Origin: Mauremys mutica
Taxonomy: Eukaryota; Chordata; Testudines; Geoemydidae
NCBI RefSeq assembly: GCF_020497125.1
Contig: NC_059082.1
Span: 26,372,965-26,436,964, forward strand
Reading direction: 5' to 3'
DNA length: 64,000 nt
Both the position numbers and the translations under genes were made by a program. Below the pieces are notes generated by a model that was not told the DNA's origin, searched no databases, and was given only the letters and a program-made list of their open reading frames with translations. This document shows, in pieces, positions 34,326-45,109 of the stretch; the first letter of the stretch is position 1, and every line of letters starts with the position of its first letter.

Positions 34326-36547
34326 TTAGTTGATCTAAGACTGGTATTCGGAGGAGATCAGAATTAGTAAGCCAAAATAGTCAGTTCACAAGTGCGAGTG
34401 GCTTTCTGCACATCACTGCATTCATGGGGTGTTTTTAGATTCCGTCAGCCTCATTTCAGACTTCCCACTATTGTCAGTGCATTATCCACTAATGATTACT
34501 ATTTGTGCTTGTGAAATATCTATTGCATTGTAATACCTGTGCTACTGTTTATGAAAAAATAATCCCTGGCCCTTTTATAATGCACTATGAGTCCAAATCA
34601 CACTGAGAGGCTAACTCACAGATTAGTATTTTGGCTCTTTGATCCCCAATCAAAATAATATGTATATAATTTTAAAAGCTCACATCCAGATATTAATGGT
34701 CAGGCAATGATCATGTAAGGACACCTGATTTGTTATAGGTTATTTTAAAGCACCACTATTGCACAAACCCTTTGGAATGCTATAACTAGAATCAGTCTCT
34801 CCCTCAAAAAAAGAGTATACTCTACTTTAAGCAAAGTTTTCAAGGGTCAAAACTCTGAGATAAAATTTGTCCTCAAGTAGTTATTTCTCTTATAGTTAAA
34901 ACAAATTTGGAGGTATAGATTTGGATGGAAGCTGCCAAAATGTTCTCTGGAAATAATTAGAAAGCAATTGAGATTGATGCATTTGGAAAATCACACATAA
35001 GTTTAGCATTGGTGAACTATATAGTAACAGCTGCAAATCCTTTGAATAAAGCCAAGCTATTTTAATGTTAAGCATATAGCTTTTAAAGCTATTTATAAGA
35101 GCTCTTCAGCTCTTGCAAATGATGTTGCAGCTAGTTAATGTTAAAATATAGAATTATTTCTTTGGCTGGTAGTGAGCATACTCCGCTTTGATATGAATAT
35201 AGACACTAGAGAAAATAGGAAATTGATTTGGTCTTTGGAATGAACTGTGTATTGCCTCATGGGAAACAAGGGAAATAAGGCTTGACCTTATGAATTGTTC
35301 TCCTTGGGCAGAGAAGGGTTGGAAGCATGGCTGAGGGGATGCCTTCTGCTGTGGGGACGAGCACAGCTTGTATTTCATCACTTGTTTTCATCTTTCAATG
35401 GCTGGCTGAAGCATGTCATTGCAGTTGTGGAGGAGGCTGGATCATCTTAAAAGGTACCAACTGCAACAGATAATAATTGCACTGAAGAAAGAAAATGCAA
35501 GGAACTAGAACCATCTAATGTGGCTTCATGGAGTTTGCTTAATATCTGAGAGTAAAAAAGAATTGGCTTTAGAAATAGAGAAGGAGTAGAACGATAAGCA
35601 TAAAAGGCAGCCATATATATCAGAATGAGTTACTGTATGAGGTCAGGGGTTGGCCAGATGAGAGTTGGGGGATTCCTGCATTGCCATGGAAATTGTCTCC
35701 ATGCCAACCTATGTGGGGCCAGTATGGAAGGTCATATGGGAGAGGCTACAGACCCTCACCCCCTCTCTGTGTGGATCTTGTGGCTCCAATACCTCTCAAA
35801 ACCAGCAAGGAGGGATTGCATCTGCTATTCCTGTCCATAGGTGTGAGGAAGGAGGCTAAAAGTGGCAGCCCCTTGTTATGATCCTGGTTTGGAGTTGTTC
35901 ATTTCACCATCTGCATTTCAAGCACATACACCCTGCAACCTTTGTGTCAGTGTGGTGAATTTCACTACCGGTGCCTAGATGATCAGGGAACCAAAAGGAA
36001 TAAGCAGCAAGATCTTAGAAAGAATGAATCATAAATAATTCTTTGATGAAATCACAAACTCACCAATCACTAGGAATAGAATGGATATAACAGAGAAATT
36101 TCACATAAAAGTTTATTCACATGGGTTTTGGTCTGAGTGCTGACAAATGTGCGGGACAGTGAATGTCCAGACTTTGTCTGTGTGTCTCTTTAATCTGGGT
36201 GTATGTGTTTGCTCTATATATCTTTATAAAACTATAGCTTTATTTTCATACTCCACGAACACATTATTCATTCTATATTAAATGCTTGAGTCTGGATGCC
36301 ACTATTTAACCTTTCTAATGTCATTTGCCAGGCTAGTCAAAGAGAACTATTATATACTATCTCCTATGAATAATATTTTATGTGGAAATAAGCATTTCCC
36401 TGACTAGTGTGACTCTTTTCTACTTTTAAGTGTAAACAGTTATACAGTAAAACTACCAAACATTGCCAGCTCAGATTAGCTACAGCTGCCGCATGCCACA
36501 TAACCCTTTCCATTAATAGCCAGGTAGCATTGACTATGGTCACTATA
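34326..36547. other. no gene seen
   Basis: No gene or repeat is supported. AT-rich on the left; the frames at 35625-35881 on the plus strand and 35154-35381 on the minus strand carry no domain. Confidence 0.42.
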
Positions 36548-36833
36548 GGGTACGTCTACACTACCCGCCAGATCGGTGGGTAGTGATCCATCCATCGAGG
36601 ATCGATTTATCGCATCTATTGTAGACGCGATCGCTCTGCCGTCGACTCCGGAACTCCACCGTGGCGAGAGGCGGAAGCAGAGTCGACGGGGGAGTAGCAG
36701 CAGTCGACTCGTCGCCTTCCTCACGGCCAGGTAAATCGACCTAAGATACGCCAACTTCAGCTACGCTATTCGTGTAGCTGAACTTGCATATCTTAGATCG
36801 CCTTCTTCCCCCCACCCCCGTGTAGACCTAGCC
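36548..36833. mobile_element. PIF/Harbinger MITE
   Basis: A 286-bp element flanked by ATA at 36545-36547 and 36834-36836. The left end is GGGTACGTCTACACTACCCG and the right end complement is GGCTAGGTCTACACGGGGG. The interior shares CGACTCCGGAACTCCACC and the CTTCAGCTACGCTATTCGTG palindrome with the MITE at 22720. ATA is not the usual TWA target; a mutated site or a shifted boundary is possible. Confidence 0.9.
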
Positions 36834-36878
36834 ATAGAGGCTCCTGTTCCTGGGTGGCCTTCAAGTTGAGATAGAAGT

Positions 36879-37001
36879 AGGGTGACCAGATAGCAAATGT
36901 GAAAAATTGGGACAGTGGGTCGGGGAGTAATAGGAGCCCATATAAAAAAAAGCCCCAAATATTGGGACTGTCCATATAAAATCGGGACATCTGGTCACCC
37001 T
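36879..37001. mobile_element. 123-bp MITE (AGGGTGACCAG)
   Basis: Inverted ends AGGGTGACCAGAT and ATCTGGTCACCCT (one inserted base apart) with a perfect 8-bp duplication atagaagt at 36871-36878 and 37002-37009. The interior holds AAATTGGGACAG and the counterpart CTGTCC / GGGACTGTCC. No coding capacity. Its end wording resembles the larger element at 49360-50888. Confidence 0.88.
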
Positions 37002-37009
37002 ATAGAAGT

Positions 37010-38331
37010 GGGGGCAGGGGGTATAGAATGGGTCAGTACAAAGGTTATAAAGAATAAAAGGGGGAGTGAAAAATATCATGCCTTGCTCAGTTTCCCTAAA
37101 AGTCCCCTCAGAAGTTAAGCACTTCCATGATATATTCAGTACCTCTTAGGTCTTCTGGGACAAAGGAAAAGAGTGTGCACCATCTTCCTTGCTGCCTTTA
37201 TCTGTATGTATTACAAGTACCATAAGTTAAAAAATATCATTAGCATCTATTGATTTTAAAATCATTGTTGGTTCTGGAGCAGTCTCATAAGTACAAGAAC
37301 CTTTGGGATTTGCTGTGCATTTATGGCTCCCCAGGAGGCTGCTCAGTCATACAAAACAAGGAGGCAGGAAATATGGGTTTGTAAGTGAAAGGGCTATTAC
37401 CTCTACCAACGTAGGAGTCTTTCCCTCACTCTCTCTGATTTTCATGAGAAAAGGGTGACTTGTCTTAGGTGCCTAACTCCAGCGGACGGCTCACAGCTGA
37501 GAATCCCAAACAGAGAGAGGTGCATGCCTCAGGCCTGTCAGGCAGGTATCTAAGACCCAGATCAATGGGAGTTAGGCACCTTGCATACCTTTGAGAAGCT
37601 CTGCCCTAAGCTCCACCCCTTGCCTCTGCATATCAGGCTAGTTTAGGCAGCTCTCTGCTCAGCTTGCTGCCTTCTGTGAATCTCTTACTCAGGCACCTAA
37701 CTATCTCCATACAGTGCAAGGGTGCCTAACTCAGGGCTGTGAATTCCATTGGGCAACAGGATGTCTAGGAGTTACGTGTTGCAATGCTCAGCACTGCAGT
37801 GTCTAAGTGCCAAAGAATGTGTGTGCAAATGGGGCCTGTGTGCACTGCTAATTTGGGCCTAATCCACCAAAGCAGCCAATCAGAAGTATTTCAACAAGGT
37901 TTTTAAATAAAGTTATTCTACACATTTTTGGAGACTAATTGTTGTATAAATTGGATAGGCCGTGTGATCTTTCAACAACAGACGTTTCCATACATAGAGA
38001 GAGATGTACCTTGTCAGCCTATAACAGATATATTGTATAGAACTACCATCAGTGGTTCTTTTTCCTTTAAAAGAATTCAGTTTGTTCGACTAACCATTAC
38101 AAACGTAATAAAGAGAGTGCGTAGTCCTACAGTTCGTTCTTCCTGTGCCTCTGTCCTGGGGCCATCAGAAAATTGGAATCTTGTGGCTTTCCTGAAATGC
38201 CTCAAGATTCACACTGGGAGTAGTCGTAAGATTAGATCAGTTGTAGCTTAGAATGACCCAGGAAGCAGTAGCAAACTGTTATTTGAATGTTGCTATGATA
38301 AAATGCTCTTGACCCAAGAGGAGAAGCATTG
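37010..38331. other. no gene seen; old palindromic repeat
   Basis: No gene is supported. 37466-37760 carries several AGGTGCCTAACTCC / GGAGTTAGGCACC motifs in both orientations, matching an old amniote palindromic repeat also seen near 42590 and 46710. 37928-38251 is an open frame with no domain. Confidence 0.45.
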
Positions 38332-38723
38332 TAAGGCCTGGTCTACACTAGGCGTTTAAACCGGTTTTAGGAGCGTAAAACCGATTTAACGCCACACCCG
38401 TCCACACTAGGAGGCACCTTATATCGATTTTAATGGCTCTTTAAATCGGTTTCTGTACTCCTCCCCGACGAGAGGAGTAGCGCTAATATCGGGATTAACA
38501 TATCGGAATAGGGTTAGTGTGGCCGCAAATCGACGGTATTGGCCTCCAGGCGGTATCCCACAGTGCACCACTGTGACCGCTCTGGACAGCATTCTGAACT
38601 CTGATGCACTGGCCAGGTAGACAGGAAAAGCCCCGCGAACTTTTGAAATTCATTTCCTGCTTCCCCAGCGTGGAGAGCTCATCAGCACAGGTGACCACGC
38701 ACAGCTCATCTGCACAGGTAACA

Positions 38724-40687
38724 ATGCAGTCTCCTGAGAATCGAAAAAGAGCCCCAGCATGGACTGCACGGGAGGTACTGGATCTGATCGCTATATGGGG
38801 AGAGGATTCAGTGCTAACAGAACTGTGTTCCAAAAGACAAAATGAAAAAGTATTTGAAAGAATTTCTAAGGCTATGACGGATAAAGGCCACAGCAGGGAC
38901 TCAGTGCAGTGCAGAGTGAAAGTTAAGGAGCTCAGACAAGCCTACCAGAAAACCAAAGAAGCAAACGGAAGGTCCGGGGCAGGTCGAAAAACATGCCGCT
39001 TCTATGCTGAGCTGCATGCAATTTTAGGGGGCTGCGCCACAAGTACCCCACCCCTGACCGTGGATTCCGAGGTGGGGGTTGTAATCTCTGCCATGTCTGA
39101 GGATTATGCAGACGGGGAAGATGAAGATGAAGAAGAGGAGGACGACCTAGCAGAGAGCACACAGCACTCCGTGAGCCCCAGCAGCCAGGAGCTTTTTCTC
39201 ACCCTGACGGAATTACCCTCCTCCCAGCCCTCCCAAGCAACTATCCCAGACAATGATGCCATGGAAGGGAGCTCTGGTGAGTGTACCTTTGTAAACAGCA
39301 AACATTGTTTTTTAAGCAAGTGTTTTTTAATGATTGATTTGCCCTGAGGACTTGGGATGCATTCGCAGACAGTATAGTTACTTAGAAAAGTTTGTTAACA
39401 TGTCCGGGGATTGAGAGGAAATCCTCCAGGGACATCTCGATGAAGCGCTCCTGTAGGTACTCCAGAAGCCTTTGCAGAAGGTTTCTGGGCAAGGCAGCCT
39501 TGTTCCGCCCACCATGGTAGGACACTGTACCACGCCATGCATGTAGCAAGTAATCAGGTATCATTGCATGGCAAAGCATAGCAGCGTATGATCCCGGTGA
39601 TTGCTGGCATTCAAGAAGCATCCGTTCTTTATCTCGCTGTGTTATCCTCAGCAAAGTGATATCGTTCAGAATAACCTGGTTAAAAATCAGGAATTTAAGT
39701 AAGGGGGATGGCCATTTTCCTACTGGGTTCGTGGACTGCAGCAGCTTAAAAAAAATCCTTTCCTGCACGTAGCCAAGCGGGGGGAGGGGAGGAGTGAAAT
39801 GCCGATGATCTTTTTTATGTTTGGTCAGCATGGATCTTCCCCAAGCTACCAGCCACGCAGTGGGTGGGGGGGTGGGAAGGGTGTTGATTAGCAGGGAGCT
39901 AGCGTGGTATTAGCCATGCGTTGGAGGGAGGGGTAAATCACTACAGAAGCCGAAAGACAGTGGCTTACCATGGCCGCATGCAAGCTGAATTCTGATGCCC
40001 GGACCTGTGTCTGTGAGATCTGTAACTCCAGAGCTGCAGGCACTCAGTATTAAGATGAAAAATGCGACCTTGTAGGGAAATCACATGTGCTATGTAAGGT
40101 GAATAGTGCTGTTCACTGTGAAAGAGTATAACCATTGTTCTGTAAAATGTATCTTTTTAAATATTTCTCTCCCTCATGCAGCTGCAAATTTTTCAAGCGT
40201 CCCTCCTCCATCCCAAAGGCTAGCACAGATAAGGCGGAGGAAAAAGAAGACGCGAGATGAAATGTTCTCGGATATTATGGAAGTTACACGCAATGAAAGA
40301 GCTCATCTGAATGAGTGGAAGGACGTGGTATCAAATTACAGGAAAGATGCCAGTGAACGTGAGGACAGGAGGTACACCCGAGATGAGAGGTGGCGGCAGG
40401 AAGACTGGCAGGAAAATCAGCAGTGGCGGCAGGAAGATCAGCGGTGGCGGGATGCAACTCTGGGGCTGCTGCGTGATCAAACTGACATGCTCCGGCATCT
40501 GGTGGAGCTTCAGGAACGGCAGCAGGATCACAGAGTGCCGCTGCAGCCCCTGTATAACCACCCTCAACCCTCACCATGTTCCACATCCTCCTCACCCAGA
40601 CATGTAAGAACGCGTGGGGGGAGGCTCCGTGCACCCGCCCACTCCACCCCTGTGGACAGCCCAACCAGAAGGCTGTCGTTACTGTGA
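38724..40687 (+). CDS. Harbinger Myb/SANT-like protein
   Basis: The DNA-binding partner of PIF/Harbinger transposase, which in known elements takes the transposase into the nucleus and onto the element ends. Two exons are read: 38724-39276 and 40182-40687, with intron donor GTGAGT at 39277 and acceptor CTCCCTCATGCAG ending at 40181. The split codon (G|CT) keeps the frame, giving 352 residues. The Myb/SANT-like (trihelix) domain covers residues 9-104, with Trp13 and Trp25, the CRVKVKELRQAY helix at about 63-74, and CRFYAELHAILGG at 91-103. An acidic patch follows at 132-141, then a basic RRRKKK stretch at about 200 and an amphipathic Q/R/E-rich helix near the C-terminus. ATG 38724 was chosen over the in-frame ATG at 38604 because family members start close to this wording. 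No disablement is seen. Confidence 0.85.
39382..39831 (-). CDS. antisense ORF in Myb intron
   Basis: A 149-codon frame on the minus strand, wholly within the intron of the Myb/SANT gene. I do not recognise the product. The composition is protein-like: a basic N-terminus (KHKKDH), a leucine-rich middle (KFLIFNQVILNDITLLR), a Cys/His-bearing stretch (SYAAMLCHAMIPDYLLHAWR), and a C-terminal amphipathic segment (RLLEYLQERFIEMSLEDFL). There is no obvious membrane segment or signal peptide. It might be an old third gene of the element, a fragment captured from another repeat, or an accident of base composition. Comparison with other copies of the element would settle that. Confidence 0.4.
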   Translation of the reverse strand: MLTKHKKDHRHFTPPLPPLGYVQERIFFKLLQSTNPVGKWPSPLLKFLIFNQVILNDITLLRITQRDKERMLLECQQSPGSYAAMLCHAMIPDYLLHAWRGTVSYHGGRNKAALPRNLLQRLLEYLQERFIEMSLEDFLSIPGHVNKLF

Positions 40688-40770
40688 AATTTTTTTAATG
40701 GCCTTCTCCATCCCTCCTATTCTCCTCCCAAACCACACCCTTACTTCTCTCCCTCTTTTTATAATGAATT

Positions 40771-40810
40771 AATAAAGAATTCATGATTTTTAAATGAGAG
40801 TGACTTTATT
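40771..40810. terminator. convergent polyadenylation signals
   Basis: AATAAA at 40771-40776 on the plus strand follows the Myb stop by 84 bases. TTTATT at 40805-40810 is AATAAA on the minus strand, about 100 bases past the ancestral transposase stop. The two genes therefore end head-on with about 30 bases between signals. Confidence 0.72.
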
Positions 40811-40904
40811 TGCCTAAGTAAGGTGTACTCGAAGGGGGAGGGTGAGTAGCTTACAGGGAATGAGTCAATCAAGGGGGTTGGGTGTTCATCAACAAACACA
40901 GCAG

Positions 40905-42178
40905 TCACACTGTACCCTGGCTTTTCAAAGCTTCTCTGATGCGCACCGCTTCCTGGTGTGCTCTTCTAATCTCCCTGGTGTCTGGCTGCGCGTAATCAGC
41001 GGCCAGGTGATTTGCCTCAGCCTCTCACCCCACCATAAAGGTCTCCCCCTTACTCTCACAGAGATTGTGGAGAATACAGCAAGCAGCAATAACATAGGGG
41101 AGATTGGTTTGGCTGAGGTCTGAGCGAGTCAGTAATGTGCGCCAGCACGCCTTTAAATGGCCAAATGCACATTCCACCACCATTCTGCACTTGCTCAGCC
41201 TGTAATTGAACAGATCCTGACCACTGTCCAGGCTGCCTGTGTATGGCTTCATGAGCCATGGCATCAAGGGGTAGGCTGGGTCCCCCAGGATAACGACAGG
41301 CATTTCAACATCCCCAGCTGTTATTTTCTGGTCTGGGAAGTAATTCCCTTGCTGCAGCCGTTTAAACAGAGTAGTGCTTCTGAATACGCGAGCGTCATGA
41401 ACCCTCCCTGGCCATCCCACGTGGATGTTTGTGAAACGTCCCTTGTGATCCACCAGTGCTTGCAGCACCATTGAAAAGTACCCCTTCCGGTTTACGTACT
41501 GGGTGCCCTGGCGCTCCGGTGCCAAGATAGGGATATGGGTTCCATCTATCGCCCCCCCACAGTTAGGGAATCCCAGTGCAGCAAAGCCATCCACTATGGC
41601 CTGCACGTTTCCCAGAGTCACAACCTTTCGTAGCAGCAGCTTAGTGATTGCTTTGGCTACTTGCATCACAGCAGCCCCATAGTAGATTTTCCAACTCCAA
41701 ATTGATTCCCGACTGACCGGTAGCTGTCTGGCGTTGCAAGCTTCCACAGGGCTATCGCCACTCGCTTCTCTACTGTGAGGGCTGCTCTCATCTTGGTATT
41801 ATGGCGTTTCAGGGCAGGGGCAAGCAAGTCACAAAGTTCCATGAAAGTGCCCTTACGCATGCGAAAGTTTCGTAGCCACTGGGAATCGTCCCACACCTGC
41901 AACACAATGCGGTCCCACCAGTCAGTGCTTGTTTCCCGGGCCCAAAATTGGCGTTCAATGGATAGAATCTGCCCCATTACCATCAGGATCTCCAAAGCGC
42001 AGGGGCCCGCGGTTTGAGAGAATTCTGTGTCTACGTCCTCATCACTGTCATCGCCACGCTGCCGTATCCGCCTCCTCCTCGCCTCGGTTTGAAGGTCCTG
42101 GTTCACCATAGACTGCACGAGAGTGCACGAGGTGTTTAAAACATCCACGATTGTGGTATTGAGCTGAGCAGGGTCCAT
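40905..42178 (-). pseudogene. Harbinger DDE transposase, two disablements
   Basis: The transposase of the PIF/Harbinger superfamily, which cuts and rejoins the element ends at TWA targets. The N-terminal frame starts at ATG 42178 (an in-frame ATG also lies at 42313) and runs to a frameshift at about 41675-41684, where it enters a premature stop. Downstream the frame 41025-41747 contains the DDE_4-type domain: GAIDGTHI (Asp codon at 41544-41546), VHDAR, GDPAYPLMPW, and VECAFGHLK with the catalytic Glu codon near 41172-41174, so the acidic residues are all present. A TGA at 41025-41027 cuts the C-terminus, after which the frame stays open with family-like wording (HQEAVRIREAL) to a stop at 40905-40907. 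The helix-turn-helix-like N-terminal part includes LWKLATPDSYRSVGNQFGVG. Decay is limited to these two lesions as far as can be read. Confidence 0.92.
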
Positions 42179-42559
42179 GCTTGCTGTGCTATGGCGTCTG
42201 CACAGTTCACCAAGCAAAAAAGGCGCGAAACGGTTGTCTGCTGCTTTCAGGGAGGGAGGGGTGAGGCTGTACCCAGAACCACCCGCGACAATGATTTTTG
42301 CACCATCAGGCACTGGGATCTCAACCCGGAAATTCCAATGGGCGGGGGAGGCTGCAGGAACTATGGGATAGCTACGGGATAGCTACCCACAGTGCAACGC
42401 TCCAGAAATCGACGCTAGCCTCGGACCGTGGACGCACACCACCGATTTAATGTGTTTAGTGTGGCCGCGCGCAATCGATTTTATACAATCTGTTTTGCTA
42501 AACTGGTTTATGTAAATTCGGAATAATCCCGTAGTGTAGACGTACCCTAAGTAATCAGA

Positions 42560-42900
42560 ATTAATCTAGCCTAAGGCCAAAATTTACACAATAGGGTGCC
42601 TAAAGTCAGGCACCTAGGACCCATTTCAGAAAAGCATCCCTATTTAAAATCAAATGGAATTAAGCATGTGCTTAAAGTTAAGCACATGCTTAAGTGCTTT
42701 CTTGCATTGAGGCTCTTAGCCACTATTTAGGCATCCAAATAAGTGGTTTGACTTTCAGAGGTGTTGAACATCTGCAGTTCCCACTAAAATCAGTGTGGGA
42801 CTACCGATGCCCCATGCCTCTGAAAATCAAGCCACTGATTTAGGTGTGTAAATGGGGGCTAGGTACCTAATTTTAGGCACTCACGTTTAAAAATTGTGGC
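42560..42900. repeat. old palindromic amniote repeats
   Basis: AATTAAGCATGTGCTTAAAG followed by TTAAGCACATGCTTAAGTGC at 42658-42696 is an inverted pair. AGGGTGCCTAAAGTCAGGCA (42593) and TAGGTACCTAATTTTAGGCA (42859) bracket it. These look like one or two old palindromic MITEs without clear ends. Confidence 0.5.
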
Positions 42901-43459
42901 CAAAATATGGGTGCATATGTGTAAAATAAAAACAAAATATGTTATTTTTAAATTGCTGTCACTTCCAACTAAGTAAGAAGCCAACTGGCTTCTGAGAAAC
43001 AGGAAACAACTGAACTAAACTGCAGTAAATTGATACAAGTGCTGAAAAGATAATTTGTCCAAAACCAGGCCCTGGTGAAGCTTCATGGTATTATTTATTA
43101 GCTAGGAGATCCTGTATTGAGTATTAATATGTAGCAATGAATAGCTGCTGTGGCTACTAGTATGTGATTTGTTTTCAGGCCATTACTTACTTGAGTATCA
43201 AACACAATATCTTAAATAGTCTTAAAGTATTACAAGGGGCTTTTCCCTACTTCTTGTGTCACAAATGAAAATGTTTTACAGTCTGCTCTTGCAGGTCTTC
43301 AGGCACATGAAATTCCCACTTACGTCTATAGTATTTCCAGGTGCAATGGCTGCGGGATCGGGGGGAGGAGGGGAGTGTACGTGAGCATGCATGTGTATTG
43401 GCAATACTTTGTCTTAAAATAGACTTAAACCTCAGCCTGTACAGCTAGTACTATCAGAG
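42901..43459. other. no gene seen
   Basis: No gene or recognisable repeat in about 560 bp. Confidence 0.4.
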
Positions 43460-43937
43460 AGGAGGAATGATCTTGTGGTGAATGCACAGACTGAGGAATC
43501 AGGGGAGCCGAGTTCAGCTCCTGGTTTTGCCATAGACTCCCTATGTAACCTTGGGTAAATTACTTAATCTCTCTGGCTCAGATCCTCAACTATATTTAGG
43601 TGACTAAGGGCGTGTCTACACTAGAAAGGTAAGTCGCCCTATATTAGGCTGATTTACAGTCACCACAGTCCACACTACCTCCTTGGGTCAGTGCTGCGTG
43701 TCCTCACCAGGAGCGCTTCCACCGACCTAAGAGCTTGGTCTCTCCCTGTCAGGAGCCCAGCTGCCCCACAGGCTCCCAGGCTCCTGGCAGGCTGCTCCCC
43801 CAACTCCGTTTCTTGTTCCCAACCAAGAATGGGGGGAAGCCACCAGGGCTGCTCACCCCATGGGGAACGGGGTCCAGCTCCTGCCATGAAACTGACAAGA
43901 CATCCAACAGACAATATAAAGATCACAGTGTCTACGC

Positions 43938-44154
43938 CAGTGATTCTCAAACTTTTTTACTGGTGACCCCTTTCAAACTGCAAGCCTCTGAGTGCGACCC
44001 CCCCTTATAAATTAAGATAACTTTTTATATATTTAACCCCATTATAAATGCTGGTGGTAAAGTGGGGTTTGGGGTGGAGGTTGACAGCTCACAACCCCCC
44101 ATGTAATAACCTCATGACCCCCTGAGGGGTCCAACCCCCAATTTGAGAACCCTG
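43938..44154. mobile_element. hAT MITE (CAGTGATTCTCAAA)
   Basis: A 217-bp element with ends CAGTGATTCTCAAACTTTT and AATTTGAGAACCCTG. The 8-bp flanks are gtctacgc and atctacac (6 of 8, TA-centred). The interior has GTGACCCC / GGGGTC-type inner repeats. No coding capacity. Confidence 0.85.
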
Positions 44155-44777
44155 ATCTACACAGACATTGTGTCGTCCTAACTACACGAACATAAGCCTT
44201 ACACCACTGGTGGAGGTGAAGTTATTATGTGGGTGTACTAGGGCACTTACGTTGGCCGCAGGGGCAGCGGGTGGAGCCACCCTTTGGGGAGGCTAGCCCC
44301 CTGGCACTGCCCCTTCTGCCAACATCCCAGGCCAGAGCCCCATAGTTTCTCACCCCTTGCAGCCGGAGCCCTGAGACCTCCTGCCCCCCCTGTGGCTGAA
44401 GCAATGAGCACCCCCTGCCCGGAGGAGCTCCGAGTGCCTCCCCCCTTGGCTGGAGGAGCCCCGGGCTGGCTGAAGCCCCAGGTGCCGAACCCCCGACCCT
44501 GTTCCCCACACCTGCCCAGAGGAGCCCTGGCCGAGCCACCCACCATCTGCCCTGAGAAGCCCCGAGCCCTCCCTCACCTGCTGGGAGGAGGCCCCCCCAC
44601 TTGCTCAGAAGAGCTCTGGGCCAGGCACAGCAGCACCTCCCCTCCCCAGACTCCAAGCTGCCTGGGAAAAGCCACAGCATGACAGCGTCTCTTCCCAAAG
44701 AAGAACCTGCGCTTTTGATATGCCCCATGCAGGTTCCGGGGTAGCTGAGGAGGCGGTATTCACTACTCAGCTTTCTA

Positions 44778-44824
44778 GGTTCATCAGTAATCTCTCTGGA
44801 GTCCAGGGAGATTACTGATGAACC
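44778..44824. other. perfect-type hairpin
   Basis: A 22-bp arm at 44778-44799 (GGTTCATCAGTAATCTCTCT...) and its complement at 44803-44824 differ at one position, with a 3-base loop. It lies between the GC-rich block and the transposase relic of the hAT fragment. The function is unknown. Confidence 0.8.
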
Positions 44825-45109
44825 CAGGAAGCAGGACCAGCCCACAAGATTTTGGCACCTGAGGTGGGGGCACCTCAAATGACGCCCCCATTCCTCCACA
44901 CTTCGGCCAAAACTTTGAAAGCCTTCTTCCTGTTCTACTCCTCTTGTGGTACTGCTCTGCTACCTACCCCAATAAAGGAGAACTAACAACTTAAAATGCC
45001 TTGTTCAAAAGTTTTAAGTAACACTTATATTTGCTGTTCAGGCGCTTAAAAGTTAACTTTTCTTGTCTGCATAGTAAATGCTGGCATTTTTATCTGTTTG
45101 AATAATCAA

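Larger units (their letters stand above)
38335..42547. mobile_element. PIF/Harbinger element, two genes
   Basis: A 4213-bp DNA transposon with TAA duplications at 38332-38334 and 42548-42550. The left end GGCCTGGTCTACACTAGGCG pairs imperfectly with the right end complement GGGTACGTCTACACTACGGG. It carries the two genes that define the superfamily: a Myb/SANT-like protein on the plus strand and a DDE transposase on the minus strand, converging near 40.8 kb. The Myb gene is open; the transposase has one frameshift and one in-frame stop. The element is therefore probably immobile unless helped in trans. Confidence 0.95.

Noticed and set aside
44225..44899. 224-codon minus-strand ORF
   Set aside because: Gly/Arg/Leu-rich translation of repeated GC-rich units, crossing the left edge of a hAT insertion at 44259. 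No domain.
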